A stretch of DNA of 64,000 nt from Ponticoccus litoralis (lineage in GTDB: Bacteria > Pseudomonadota > Alphaproteobacteria > Rhodobacterales > Rhodobacteraceae). Made by a program: the position numbers and the translations under genes. Within the stretch, counting starts at the first letter, position 1, and every line of letters begins with the position of its first letter. Location: positions 3,834,115 through 3,898,114 of the forward strand of contig NZ_JBDNCH010000002.1 in NCBI RefSeq assembly GCF_039769985.1, read 5' to 3'. Of the stretch, positions 28,802 to 38,617 are shown one piece after another. The notes under the pieces were generated by a model that saw only the letters and a program-made list of their open reading frames with translations, ran no database searches and was not told where the DNA came from.

Positions 28802-31576
28802 GCGCGTCCGCCCCCCGTTCCTCCGGCAAAATCCTGTCGAGGATCGCCGCCGCCGCCGCCGTGCGCTGCTCCAGTTCCGGCAGAAGGCCGTCGAAGCGCG
28901 ACACGCCGCCCAGCCGCTCCATCAGGGCCCGCCCCCCGGCGCCCAGCCGCTCCGGGTCCAGCGCCGCATCGCTCAGAAGCTGCGCCCCGGTCTGCACGGA
29001 GGTGCACAACGCATAGGCCGCGACCAGCGTTTCGCGGTCCTGCGGGTCGATCCACGCCGCCCCGCGCAGCGCCCGCGGCACCTGCCGCACCGCCTTGCCC
29101 GACAGCAGGGATGCGCTTTGCGCCAGCAACTCGATCTCCTGCATCCGTCCGCGTCCGATCTTGGCATCCCGTGGATCGCCCTTGCCCTTCGCCGCGGCGA
29201 TCCGCCGCCGCATCCCAGCCAGCGCCGTGAGGATCTCGACCCGGTCCCGCGGCTGGCCCAGGATCTCGCGCCGGAAGGCCTCGACCTCCTCGCCAAGCGC
29301 CGGCGGTCCCGCCAGCACCCGGGCCCGCGTCAGGGCCAGATGCTCCCAGACCCAGGCCTCGGTGCGCTGGTAGCTGGTGAAGGCCTCCAGCGATGTCGCG
29401 ACCGGCCCCTGGTTGCCCGAGGGCCGCAGCCGCATATCGACCTCGTAAAGCCGCCCCTCGGCCATGGGCGCCGTCATCGCGGTGATCAACGCCTGCGTCA
29501 GCCGCGCATAATAGGTGCGCGCAGGCAAGGGACGCCGCCCCTCCGAGGCCTCGACCCCGTCGGGATCGTAGATCACGATCAGATCGAGGTCCGACCGGGC
29601 GTGCAGCCGGGCAGAGCCCAGCGAGCCCATCCCCAGCACCACCGCCCCGCGCCCCGGCGCCGCACCGTGCTTGGTCGCGAATTCCTCCTGCACCACGGGC
29701 CAGAGCGCCGCCAGAACCGCCTCGGCCAGATCGGCATAGGCGGCGCCCGCCTCCTCGGTCTCCATCAGGCCGCGCAGCAGGTGCACGCCGATGCGGAAGT
29801 GCCAGTCCTTCTGCCAGCGCCGCGCCTGGTCCAGCCGGGTCTCGTAATCGGTCTCCTGCGCCAACCTGTCGCGCAGCGCCTCCGTCAGCGCCACCCGGCC
29901 CGGCCAGGGCGCGAAGAAATCCCCCGCGATCACCGCATCGAAGACCGAGGCATTGCGCGCAAGGTAATGCGCCAGATCCGGCGACGTCCCGGCGATATCC
30001 GCCAGCAGATCCAGCAGCTGCGCGTTCGAGATCCAGCAGCGAAAAGACCTGCACCCCGGCGGGCAGCCGCGACAGGAAGCCGTCGAAGGCGGTCAGCGCC
30101 TCTTCGGGCCGCGCCGCCTCTGCCAGACGGCGCAGGATCTCGGGCTTCAACCGCTTGAAGATCTCCACCGCGCGCGACGAACGCAGACAGGGATAGGTCG
30201 GCCAGCGCGAGGGCAACTCGCTGTTCTCGAAGACCTCGGGCGTCTCGACGCTGCCGCGCGCATCGGGGGCGAAGAAGCCCTCGGTCAGCTCATGCACCTC
30301 GGTCAGCCGCGCGCGCAGCTCCTTCTGCCAGGGGTCCAGCTCCACCCCCATCAGGCAGGCCAGCCGCGCCATGCCCTCGGGCGCCTCGGGCAGCGTATGG
30401 GTCTGCGCGTCGTTGACCATCTGCACCCGGTGCTCCACCTCGCGGTGCGCCCGGTAATGCTCGGCCAGCTTCTCCGAGACCCCGGCGGGAAGCCAGCCCT
30501 TCTCGGTCAGCCGCGCCAGCCCCTCGACGGTGCCGCGCGCCCGCAGGTCCGGGTCGCGTCCACCCGCGATCAACTGGCGGGTCTGGGTGAAGAACTCGAT
30601 TTCGCGGATGCCGCCGCGGCCCAGCTTCATGTTGTGGCCCGGCAGGGCAATGCGCCCGTGGCGCCCCTTGTGCTCGCGGATCTTCAGCCGCATGTCATGG
30701 GCGTCCTGGATGGCGGCGAAGTCCAGATGCCGCCGCCAGACGAAGGGGCGCAGCGCCTGCAGGAAGCGGTCTCCGGCGGCGAAATCCCCGGCGCAGACCC
30801 GGGCCTTGATGTAGGCCGCCCGCTCCCGAGGTCCGGCCAAGGCTTTCGTAGTAGCGTTCCGCCGCCTCCATCGCCATGCAGACCGGCGTGACGGCGGGAT
30901 CCGGGCGCAGCCGCAGGTCGGTGCGGAAGACATAGCCCTCGCCGGTCAGGTCGTTCAGCGTGGCGGCCATCCGGCGCGTCGCCCGGACAAGACTGGCGCG
31001 CGCATCGTGATAATCGTCGCGGTCGTAGCGGGTTTCGTCGAAAAGGCAGATCAGGTCGATGTCGCTGCTGTAGTTCAGCTCATGCGCGCCCATCTTGCCC
31101 ATGGCGAAGACGGCGATGCCCCCGGCCTGCTCCACCGCGCTGTCGTCGGCGCCCGGCAGCTTGCCGCGCTTCACCTCCTGCGCGACGGCGGCGCGCAGCG
31201 CCAGGCCCACGGCCACGTCGGCGAAATCCGTCAGCGTGGCGGTCACCCGCTCCAGCGGCCAGGCGCCGCCAAGGTCGCCAAGCGCGGTCAGCAGCGCCAC
31301 CCGCCGCTTGGCCTGCCGCAGCGCCACGGGCAGATCGCCGGTACCCTCCAGCCCCTCGAACAGCGCCGCAAGCGCGCCGTCCATGTCCTCGACCGCGCCT
31401 TCCAGCCAATCCGCCTCGCGCTGGATCAACCCAAGCAGATAGGGGCTGGAGCCGCCCGTCCCCTCCAGCAGGTCGGCCAGCGGGCCAGAGGCGAAGGGCG
31501 CGGCGGCCCGCGCCTCTGCCCCCCGGTCGGTGTCGAAGGCAAAGGGCGTGCGGGTGATGTGATCGGTCAGTCTCAT
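28791..31576 (-). CDS. glnE: Bifunctional glutamine synthetase adenylyltransferase/deadenylase GlnE, two frameshifts
   Basis: Corrected length is about 927 residues. Two nucleotidyltransferase domains are seen: GKMGAHELNYSSDIDLICLF in the N-terminal deadenylase half and GMGSLGSARLHARSDLDLIV in the C-terminal adenylylating half, joined by a helical region. It adjusts glutamine synthetase activity to nitrogen status. Two extra bases break the frame: near 30828 (GRT, then ERAAYIKARVCAGD) and near 30030 (SLLD, then SNAQLLDLLADIA). Start MRLTDHITRTPFAF. A single continuous protein in relatives makes sequence error the best explanation. Confidence 0.95.
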
Positions 31577-31639
31577 GGCGCGCAGATGGCCATGCGACCG
31601 CCCGCTTGGCAAGCCCGCAGGGCTCTGCCACAAAGCGGC

Positions 31640-32218
31640 ATGAAGATCCGCCTGATCCTTGCGCACCCGCTGCAAGACAGCCTGAACGCCCGCCTCGCAG
31701 CCCATGTCGGCGCGCGGCTGAGGGCGATGGGCCACGACCTCGCTGTGACGGACCTCTATGCCGAGGGCTTCGCGCCGGTGCTGACCGCCAGCGAGCGCGC
31801 GCGCTATTACGGCGCGCCGTTCGAGGATCGCGCCGGGCTGGCCGGGGTTGAGGGCCTCGTGCTGGTCTTCCCGACATGGTGGTTCGGCCTGCCCGCGATC
31901 CTCAAGGGCTGGATCGACCGCAGCTTTCTGCCCGGCGTGGCCTATGACCACGCGCCCGGGGGCGGTGCCATGGTGCCGCGCCTGACCAACCTGACCCGCG
32001 TCATGGCGATCACCACCCTGGGCGCGCCCTGGTGGTACGACCGCCTCATTGCCCGCCGGCCGGTACACAAGGCGCTGAAATGGGGCGTGATCCGCCCCGT
32101 CGCCCCACGCGCCCGCTTTGCCATGGCCGCGCTCCACCGGGCCGAGACCGCGACCGAGCCCCGCATCGCAGGTTTCGAGAGCCGCCTTTCACGGCGCCTC
32201 ACCCGTCACTTCAGCTAG
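31640..32218 (+). CDS. NAD(P)H dehydrogenase (quinone)-like flavodoxin-fold protein
   Basis: A 192-residue protein of the NQO1/KefF-type flavodoxin fold: ILAHPLQDSLNARLA at the FMN phosphate site and FPTWWFGLPAILKGWIDRSF at the flavin-edge loop. It likely reduces quinones or other electrophiles with NAD(P)H. It is divergent from glnE with only 63 bases between starts and is followed by the YbaK-like gene after 10 bases, suggesting co-transcription. Confidence 0.85.
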   Translation: MKIRLILAHPLQDSLNARLAAHVGARLRAMGHDLAVTDLYAEGFAPVLTASERARYYGAPFEDRAGLAGVEGLVLVFPTWWFGLPAILKGWIDRSFLPGVAYDHAPGGGAMVPRLTNLTRVMAITTLGAPWWYDRLIARRPVHKALKWGVIRPVAPRARFAMAALHRAETATEPRIAGFESRLSRRLTRHFS

Positions 32219-32228
32219 GAAAGACCCG

Positions 32229-32738
32229 ATGTCCAAAAGCCTCAAGCGCGTGCGCGCCGCCCTCGAAACCGCCAGCCTGCCCGCCGAGATCCGCGAAGTC
32301 GGCCAGGCCCGCACCGCGCAGGAGGCCGCCGACAGCGTCGGCTGTCACCTCGACCAGATCGCCAAGTCGATCATCTTCCGCGCAGAGAACACCGGCGACG
32401 CGGTGCTCTTCCTAACCGCGGGCGGCAACATGGTCTGCGCCGACAAGGCCACGGCGCTCGCGGGCGAGCCGCTGGGCAAGGCCGACGCCGACCTGATCCG
32501 CGCCCAGACCGGCTTTGCCATCGGCGGGGTCTCTCCGGTCGGCCACCTGAACCCGATCCGCGCATGGCTCGACCCGCGCCTGCTGGAGTTCGACCGGGTC
32601 TGGGCCGCCGCGGGCACCCCCCGCCACGTCTTCCCGCTGGATCCCGCCGTCCTGCCCGCCCTGACCGGCGCCAAACCGTACCGATTTCACCCTCTAGGCC
32701 ACGCCGACATGCGCCTTCCTGCGGCTTCTTCTTGGTAA
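32229..32738 (+). CDS. YbaK/EbsC-type aminoacyl-tRNA deacylase
   Basis: A 169-residue protein with the prolyl-tRNA editing fold. DQIAKSIIFRAE carries the conserved lysine, and GFAIGGVSPVGH the glycine-rich substrate loop. It probably hydrolyses mischarged tRNA in trans. The last codons and stop (AASSW, TAA) are read through the repeated intergenic motif at 32724, so that element forms the 3' end of the gene. Confidence 0.88.
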   Translation: MSKSLKRVRAALETASLPAEIREVGQARTAQEAADSVGCHLDQIAKSIIFRAENTGDAVLFLTAGGNMVCADKATALAGEPLGKADADLIRAQTGFAIGGVSPVGHLNPIRAWLDPRLLEFDRVWAAAGTPRHVFPLDPAVLPALTGAKPYRFHPLGHADMRLPAASSW

Positions 32739-32752
32739 AAATACCTCTGCAC
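32724..32752 (+). repeat. Recurrent intergenic motif, copy 4, overlapping a gene end
   Basis: CTTCTTCTTGGTAAAAATAC followed by CTCTGC overlaps the last codons of the YbaK-like gene. It keeps CTTCTT-TGG-AAATACCTC of the family. Confidence 0.6.
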
Positions 32753-32803
32753 AGGCCGCGAAAAGACGCGCAAACGCCTGACGCAAAACGCCCTTTCCGG
32801 AAA

Positions 32804-32822
32804 ATGTGAAAAACCTTCACAT
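32804..32822 (+). promoter_or_regulatory. Twin operator site 1 upstream of the DUF2852 gene
   Basis: ATGTGAA-AAACC-TTCACAT is a perfect 7-base inverted repeat with a 5-base spacer. An identical dyad lies 59 bases downstream. Confidence 0.65.
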
Positions 32823-32862
32823 CGACCCTTGAAAGGCACCCGGGCAATCCCGATCTCCTGCA

Positions 32863-32881
32863 ATGTGAAGAGCATTCACAT
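32863..32881 (+). promoter_or_regulatory. Twin operator site 2 upstream of the DUF2852 gene
   Basis: ATGTGAA-GAGCA-TTCACAT ends 26 bases before the ATG. Arms match site 1 exactly while the spacer differs, the pattern expected of a protein-binding site. The regulator is unknown; spacing is one base longer than the CRP consensus. Confidence 0.65.
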
Positions 32882-32907
32882 ACCACCCTCAACGGAGAGA
32901 GAGACAC

Positions 32908-33336
32908 ATGACCACCGCCGCTTACACGTCCCACCTGCCCGCCAATGCCGGCTGGCTGACCCGGGCCGAGGCTTGGCTGGATCACAAGGGCAAGGGTGCC
33001 CGGATCGCGGCCACGGTCCTCGGGTTCATCCTCTTCTGGCCGATCGGCCTTGGCCTTCTGGCCTACATGATCTGGAGCAAACGCATGTTCGGAAAATCCT
33101 GCCGCAGCCAAACGCGCCACAACACCCATGCCGCCTGGGCGGCGATGAAGCCCTCGGGCAACATGGCCTTCGACGCCTACAAGGCCGAAACCCTGCGCCG
33201 CCTCGAGGAAGAACAGGGCGCCTTCGAGGACTTCCTCAGGCGCCTGCGCGAAGCCAAGGACAAGGCCGAGTTCGACCAGTTCATGGACGACCGCGAAAAG
33301 CGGATGAAGGACGTCTCGGAACCCGCCGGGGCCTGA
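32908..33336 (+). CDS. DUF2852 family membrane-anchored protein
   Basis: A 142-residue protein with one clear membrane segment (about residues 33-55, AATVLGFILFWPIGLGLLAY) followed by a charged helical tail with heptad-like RRLEEEQGAFEDFLRRLREA, matching DUF2852. GGAGAGAGA precedes the ATG. Expression seems strongly controlled: two identical 19-base dyads lie in its leader. Function unknown. Confidence 0.85.
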   Translation: MTTAAYTSHLPANAGWLTRAEAWLDHKGKGARIAATVLGFILFWPIGLGLLAYMIWSKRMFGKSCRSQTRHNTHAAWAAMKPSGNMAFDAYKAETLRRLEEEQGAFEDFLRRLREAKDKAEFDQFMDDREKRMKDVSEPAGA

Positions 33337-33497
33337 CGCCCGCTGCCGCCGCCCCTCGGGGCGGCGGTCCCCGGCCCGCGCGCCCGCCGGCGCCAGGGCC
33401 GGGGCTTTCCCGGACAGGCTCCGGGATGCTAAAATCCCGCCATTCACCGCCAGACCGATTGCCGCGGCCCCCGCCGCGAACCCGAAGGACCCGACGC

Positions 33498-33950
33498 ATG
33501 TTCAGCGACCCCGCCATCGACCACCTGCCCTGCCCCGACCGGCAGGCGGATTTCTACTCGGGCGTGACCGTCAAGCGCGCCGTTGCTTGGGTCATCGATA
33601 TCGCGGTCGTCTGGACCATCGGCACCTTCCTCACGCTGATCTCGATTGTCGGCGTCTTCTTCATGCCGATGATCCTCCTCGCCGTGGGGTTCCTGTATCG
33701 CTGGCTGACCATCTCGCGGGGCTCTGCCACATGGGGCATGCGCCTGATGTCGATCGAGCTGCGCGACGCATGGGGCCAGAAACTGGACGGCGGCCAGGCG
33801 GCCCTGCATGTGCTGGGTTACTACCTCTCGATGTCGGTCTTCATCCTGCAGGTCGTCTCCATGGGCTTCATGGCCCTGTCAGAGCGCGGCCAGGGCCTGA
33901 CGGACATGGTGCTGGGCACCGTGATGCTCAACCGCCGGTCGACCTCCTGA
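33498..33950 (+). CDS. RDD family membrane protein
   Basis: A 150-residue protein with three hydrophobic segments. The RDD-domain hallmarks are VKRAVAWVIDIAVVWTI and the TWGMRLMSIELRD segment. RDD proteins have been linked to ion or metabolite exchange, but no substrate can be named. A perfect GC hairpin follows at 34006. Confidence 0.85.
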   Translation: MFSDPAIDHLPCPDRQADFYSGVTVKRAVAWVIDIAVVWTIGTFLTLISIVGVFFMPMILLAVGFLYRWLTISRGSATWGMRLMSIELRDAWGQKLDGGQAALHVLGYYLSMSVFILQVVSMGFMALSERGQGLTDMVLGTVMLNRRSTS

Positions 33951-34005
33951 CCGCCCGACCCAAGACCGCCCGACCCGGGGCATCCCTTCACCACAGCCCA
34001 TGAAA

Positions 34006-34025
34006 ACCGGCGCCAAGGCGCCGGT
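34006..34025 (+). terminator. Hairpin after the RDD gene
   Basis: ACCGGCGCC/GGCGCCGGT forms a perfect 9-base stem with an AA loop. A T-run is lacking, so termination strength is uncertain. Confidence 0.5.
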
Positions 34026-34101
34026 GTCATGATTCGAGGGCTTGGCGGGTGGCGGCAACGTTGTTACCTTTTCGTTAAATCGCCCGCGAGTATCCTCCCC
34101 C

Positions 34102-34914
34102 ATGCGCCATTCGCTGCCTCTTGCCCCGCAGTTCTACGTGACGGCCCCACAGCCCTGTCCCTACCTCGAGGGCCGGATGGAACGGAAGCTCTTCACCGCC
34201 CTGCAGGGCGACGGCGCGCAAAGGCTGAACGACTCGCTTTCCAAGCAGGGCTTCCGCCGGTCGCAGAACGTGCTTTACCGGCCCTCCTGCGCCGATTGCG
34301 CCGCCTGCCTGTCCGCCCGGATCGACGTGTCGCGGTTCGACCCCACTCGCTCGCAGCGCCGCGCCATGAAGCGCAACGCCCGGTTCGAGCGGCGCGCCAC
34401 CAGCCCATGGGCCACGGAGGAACAATACAGCCTGTTCCGCCGCTACCTCGACAGGCGCCACGCGGATGGCGGCATGGCGGATATGGATGTCTTCGAATTC
34501 GCGGCCATGATCGAGGAAACCCCGATCCGCAGCCGGGTCATCGAATACCTCGACCGCGAAAGCGACGACCTGATCGCGGTCTGCCTGACCGACATGCTCG
34601 ATGACGGGCTGTCGATGGTCTATTCCTTCTACGAGCCCGAGCTCGCCTCGCGGTCGCTTGGGACATGGATGATCCTCGACCACGTGCAGATCGCGCGCGA
34701 GGCCGGTCTGCCCTATGTCTACTTGGGCTACTGGGTGCCGGGCAGCGACAAGATGGGCTACAAGGCGCAGTTCTCGGGGCTGGAAATCTACCGCAAGGGC
34801 GTCTGGGAAAGCCTGCAGAACCCCGAGGCGTTCTCGACCGGGACGCATCCGCTGTCGACGGATCCGATTGCCGAACAGGTCGCCAATATCACCTTTCCCG
34901 ACGGCCACGGCTGA
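34102..34914 (+). CDS. bpt: Aspartate/glutamate leucyltransferase
   Basis: A 270-residue N-degron enzyme that adds leucine to N-terminal Asp/Glu so that ClpS/ClpAP can degrade the protein. Family segments are PQPCPYLEGRMERKLFTAL, LYRPSCADCAACLSARID and YVYLGYWVPGSDKMGYKAQF. The start MRHSLPLAPQFYVTAP is chosen on family length. The frame opens 20 codons earlier at 34042. Confidence 0.93.
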   Translation: MRHSLPLAPQFYVTAPQPCPYLEGRMERKLFTALQGDGAQRLNDSLSKQGFRRSQNVLYRPSCADCAACLSARIDVSRFDPTRSQRRAMKRNARFERRATSPWATEEQYSLFRRYLDRRHADGGMADMDVFEFAAMIEETPIRSRVIEYLDRESDDLIAVCLTDMLDDGLSMVYSFYEPELASRSLGTWMILDHVQIAREAGLPYVYLGYWVPGSDKMGYKAQFSGLEIYRKGVWESLQNPEAFSTGTHPLSTDPIAEQVANITFPDGHG

Positions 34915-35160
34915 CCGCCCCCCTTCCGGACAGACCCCAGCCCTGCCGCAGCGGTCCACCCCCGCAAGCGGGCGATACCGCCGCCCGGGGCTGTTGGTGA
35001 TGGGCCGGACCGCCAACCCGGCGGCCATGCGGCTCGCCTTCGGCCTTCCTCCCGGCATGGTTCCCGGAGAACCGCCCGTCCGCGCTGGTGCCGTTCGGCG
35101 CGGCTACACGAAAGCGTCGCCGCCCCTGAGCCACCCCTGCCCCCTCTGCCGAAACGCGAA

Positions 35161-35188
35161 ACGCGCGCCGGATCTCTCCGGCGCGCGT
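35161..35188 (-). terminator. Strong hairpin after dctM
   Basis: ACGCGCGCCGG/CCGGCGCGCGT is a perfect 11-base stem with a 6-base loop, 26 bases beyond the dctM stop and between convergent bpt and dctM. It probably ends both transcripts. Confidence 0.6.
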
Positions 35189-35213
35189 CGTCGCATTCAA
35201 TGGCTGGCCTGCC

Positions 35214-37571
35214 TCAGTTCAGCAGGGCCGGCACGAAGGTCACGATGCTCGGGAAGCTCGCCAGCAGCGCCAGCCCGACCACCTGGATCAGCACGAAGGG
35301 GATCACGCCGCGATAGATGTGGCCCGTCGTGACCTCCTTGGGGGCCACGCCGCGCAGGTAGAACAGCGCAAAACCGAAGGGCGGCGTCAGGAAGGAGGTC
35401 TGCAGGTTCACCGCGATCATGATCGTCACCCACTTCGGATCGAAATGCGCGCCGTAGATCACCGGCCCGACGATCGGCACGACGATGTAGATGATCTCGA
35501 GGAAGTCGAGCACGAAGCCCAGCACGAAGAGCACCAGCATCACGATCAGGAAGACCGTCCGCACGTCGTCGAAGCTTTTCAGGAACTGCTGGATGTAGTG
35601 TTCGCCCCCGAAGGAGATCACCACGAGGTTCAGCAGTTGCGAGGCGATCAGGATGGTAAAGACCATCGAGGTCACCTTCGCCGTCTCCCGCACCGCCGGG
35701 GTCAGCACGCCCGAGCGGAACAGCACCCAGCACGAGAACAACAGCCCGAAGAGCGCGTAGAGATAGGCCGCATAGGCAAAGACGAAGGCGATCCAGCTTT
35801 CGACCGATACGGATTCCGTGTTGATGCGCAGATCGAAGTTGATGCCGATCAGGATCATCACGATCACCGCCAGCGTCGACAGCAGGATGATCCGCGGAGA
35901 ACGGTTCTCGTCCCCCAGCTTGCGGTAGGCGGCCAGCATGATGGCACCGGCCGCGCCCAGCGCCGCGGCGGGCGTCGGGTTGGTGATGCCGCCAAGGATC
36001 GACCCCAGAACGGCGACGATCAGCACCAGCGGCGGGAAGACCACGCGCAACAGTTCGTTGCCCGCAAGGCGTTTCATCGCGATGGCGCAGCCGTAAAGCG
36101 TGATCGCCCATGGCAGCAGCATCAGGATCACCGTCAATCCCGCCGAGGTGGTGGGCTTGATCAGCAGCCAGTCCACGACGAGGCCCAGCAGGATCCCCCC
36201 CATGCCGATCAGCAGCGGACGCGGCTCGGCCGAGGGCGAGACGCCCCGCGCCATGGCCAGCACCAGCCCCGCCATGACGGCGAGGATCGCGATGCCGGTG
36301 CCGATGGGCGCGGCATTGGCGATCAGGCTGGTGCGGGCGGCCTCCATCTGTTCGGGTGTGAGGCGTTCGCTGGCCTGCACGCCGCCGGCCTCGTCGATGA
36401 CCCGCTGTTCCTCGACCGCCGCGTCCCAGGCCTCTTGCCCGTGCAGCGCGATCATCGAGGCCTGGCATTCCGGCCCGACATTGGTGCGCAGCGAAGCGAC
36501 CTGACCGGCGTCCGAGAAGCTGTCGACCTGCGTCGACTGGCTGCCGACGACGTTCATCTGGCTCAGGATCATGGTGCCGACGATCAGCAGCACCGGCACG
36601 CCCAGGAGCCAGGTGAAGGCTTCGCCGCGGGTGACCGGTTCACCGTTTGCCGCGCCCATTTCCACGGCGGGCGCCTTGGACGGGTTGAGCATCGCGTAGC
36701 CAAAGGCATAGGCCGCATAAAGCCCCGCCAGCAGGATGCCCGGCACCAGCGCCGCCTGGAACAGCGTGCCCACGGATACCACCGCAGGCTCTCCCAGGAA
36801 GGTCAGCGCGTCGCTGCAGCCCGCCTCGGTGGCGCGGGTCTCTTGCGCGGTGGAGTAGAGGTCGCCCGCCAGCGTGCCCAGCAGGACGATGACGATGGAG
36901 GGCGGGATGATCTGCCCCGGGGTGCCCGAGGCCGCGATCACCCCGGTCGCCAGTTCCGGCGAGTAGTTGTTGCGCAGCATGGTCGGCAGGGCCAGAAGCC
37001 CCATGGTCACCACCGTCGCGCCCACGATGCCGGTCGAGGCGGCGAGGAAGGCGCCGACAACCACGATGGACACCGCCAGACCGCCCGGAAGCGGGCCGAA
37101 GACCCGCGCCATGGTGGTCAGAAGGTCGTTGGCGATCTTCGAACGTTCCAGCACGATGCCCATCAGCACGAACATCAGCACCGCCAGCAGCGTCTCGATG
37201 GACTGGCCCGCGATGACACGTTCATTGATGCGGTTGGTGATGAAGCCCACGTTGCGGGTCAGCGCGGTTTCCCAGTCGCCCGCCGGAAAGATCGACTCGG
37301 TCGCCATGCGCGGCAGGTCCGGGTAGCGGAAGATCGAGATCGCGCTGTCCGGCACGCCCGAGGCGCGCAGCGCGGCATAGGCCTCTGAACTGGTGTCGAT
37401 GGCCTGGTGAATCAGGTAGCCCGCACTGTCGAGCGCGGCGATGATCCCGAAGGAGATGACCCCGGCACCGCCGATGGCAAAGGCCACCGGGAAGCCCGAC
37501 AGGATCGAGGCGAAGAGCGTGAGAAAGACGATGATCAGGCCGATCTCGACGCCGTCTAGTCCGAATAGCAT
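35214..37571 (-). CDS. dctM: TRAP transporter large permease, oversized DctM
   Basis: A 785-residue multi-span protein, far above the usual 430. DctM features include GMGIVL-like FVLMGIVLERSKIANDLL, ASTGIVGATVVTMGLLALP, SGTPGQIIPPSIVIVLLG and the C-terminal LTPPFGFALFYLRGV. Extra material lies around residues 50-120 and 345-420, hydrophilic and partly acidic, followed by added membrane spans. Such long forms occur in marine alphaproteobacteria. It ends the minus-strand dctP-dctQ-dctM unit, 12 bases after dctQ. Substrate is not readable from sequence. Confidence 0.93.
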   Translation of the reverse strand: MLFGLDGVEIGLIIVFLTLFASILSGFPVAFAIGGAGVISFGIIAALDSAGYLIHQAIDTSSEAYAALRASGVPDSAISIFRYPDLPRMATESIFPAGDWETALTRNVGFITNRINERVIAGQSIETLLAVLMFVLMGIVLERSKIANDLLTTMARVFGPLPGGLAVSIVVVGAFLAASTGIVGATVVTMGLLALPTMLRNNYSPELATGVIAASGTPGQIIPPSIVIVLLGTLAGDLYSTAQETRATEAGCSDALTFLGEPAVVSVGTLFQAALVPGILLAGLYAAYAFGYAMLNPSKAPAVEMGAANGEPVTRGEAFTWLLGVPVLLIVGTMILSQMNVVGSQSTQVDSFSDAGQVASLRTNVGPECQASMIALHGQEAWDAAVEEQRVIDEAGGVQASERLTPEQMEAARTSLIANAAPIGTGIAILAVMAGLVLAMARGVSPSAEPRPLLIGMGGILLGLVVDWLLIKPTTSAGLTVILMLLPWAITLYGCAIAMKRLAGNELLRVVFPPLVLIVAVLGSILGGITNPTPAAALGAAGAIMLAAYRKLGDENRSPRIILLSTLAVIVMILIGINFDLRINTESVSVESWIAFVFAYAAYLYALFGLLFSCWVLFRSGVLTPAVRETAKVTSMVFTILIASQLLNLVVISFGGEHYIQQFLKSFDDVRTVFLIVMLVLFVLGFVLDFLEIIYIVVPIVGPVIYGAHFDPKWVTIMIAVNLQTSFLTPPFGFALFYLRGVAPKEVTTGHIYRGVIPFVLIQVVGLALLASFPSIVTFVPALLN

Positions 37572-37583
37572 GGTGGTCTACCC

Positions 37584-38522
37584 TCAGAATTCTGCGTGGT
37601 CGTAGGGCTCTTCGCCCGTTTCGACCTTGTCCAGGTCCAGCAGCTTGCCCTCTGCCTCGGGGCCTTCGACGAACTCGAGATACGAGCGGTAGAAGAAGGC
37701 CCAGGCCTGCACGAAAATCAGACCGACCATGATGACCATGAGCATCTTGAACAGGAAATACCCGGTGAAGCCATTGGCCGAGAAGCCCACGGTCTCGACG
37801 TTCCAGCGCAGCGCGCGGGCCTTCATCTCCAGCCGGTCGAGCGCATCGGTCGGCGCCACCGGCGGCACGATCAGCGAGCGCCACATGAAGTACCACGAAT
37901 ACATCCAGATCACGACCGCCATGGGGATCATGAAGAACAGCGACCCGAACATGTCGATGATGCGCTTGGTCCGGAAGGACACGGCGGCATAGACAAGGTC
38001 GACGCGCACGTGGCCGCGCTGCACGAAGGTGTAGGTCAGGCACAGGCAGACGACCATGGCGTTGTACAGCTTCAGCTCTTCGGACCACCACGAGATGTCG
38101 AACTGCATGGGAATACCAAAGCCCAGCACGATGTCGGGCCGGGCGAAGATCCGTTGCAGGAAGACGATGATCACCTGTTGCAGCACCATCAGAAGGCCCG
38201 CCCAGGCAAAGACGCGCCCGATGGTATTGGCAAAGCCTTCCAGCACCGCGACGGTGCCCCAGAGGAACCTGCGTTTCCAAAGGCCGATCGCGAAGATCAC
38301 CAGGAAGATCATGATGCAGACGAAGAAGAACTCGACCGAGGCGCCGTAATAGACGACCCGCATGATCGCGGTCTTGTCGGTCCAGTCCAGCCAACTGGCG
38401 GGATGGGTCACCGCATATCCGAAATTGTAGAACGACAGGGCGAGGTTCTGAAGGACCCAGACGATCCCCTGCCCCAAGGCCCCCATGATGTCGCCAAAGC
38501 TGGCCGCTTCGGTAGTTTCCAT
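37584..38522 (-). CDS. dctQ: TRAP transporter small permease, oversized DctQ
   Basis: A 312-residue membrane protein, about 1.7 times normal DctQ length. It has five or so hydrophobic spans and the DctQ-like segment VQRGHVRVDLVYAAVSF followed by FGSLFFMIPMAVVIW. The C-terminus is acidic (EGKLLDLDKVETGEEPYDH). The matching enlargement of DctQ and DctM suggests the two co-evolved. It lies 95 bases after dctP. Confidence 0.9.
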   Translation of the reverse strand: METTEAASFGDIMGALGQGIVWVLQNLALSFYNFGYAVTHPASWLDWTDKTAIMRVVYYGASVEFFFVCIMIFLVIFAIGLWKRRFLWGTVAVLEGFANTIGRVFAWAGLLMVLQQVIIVFLQRIFARPDIVLGFGIPMQFDISWWSEELKLYNAMVVCLCLTYTFVQRGHVRVDLVYAAVSFRTKRIIDMFGSLFFMIPMAVVIWMYSWYFMWRSLIVPPVAPTDALDRLEMKARALRWNVETVGFSANGFTGYFLFKMLMVIMVGLIFVQAWAFFYRSYLEFVEGPEAEGKLLDLDKVETGEEPYDHAEF

Positions 38523-38617
38523 TCTGCCCCCAGGTTTGGGCCCGCCCGTCCGGACCGGGCCGAACGGGGGCCACGCGGATGCGAGGCCCCCTATTCCGTG
38601 TCAGGTTGTCCGGCGGG

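Noticed and set aside
30000..30850. glnE as a decaying pseudogene or split gene
   Set aside because: Both halves keep all catalytic motifs and the two breaks are single bases, matching the error pattern seen in other essential genes.
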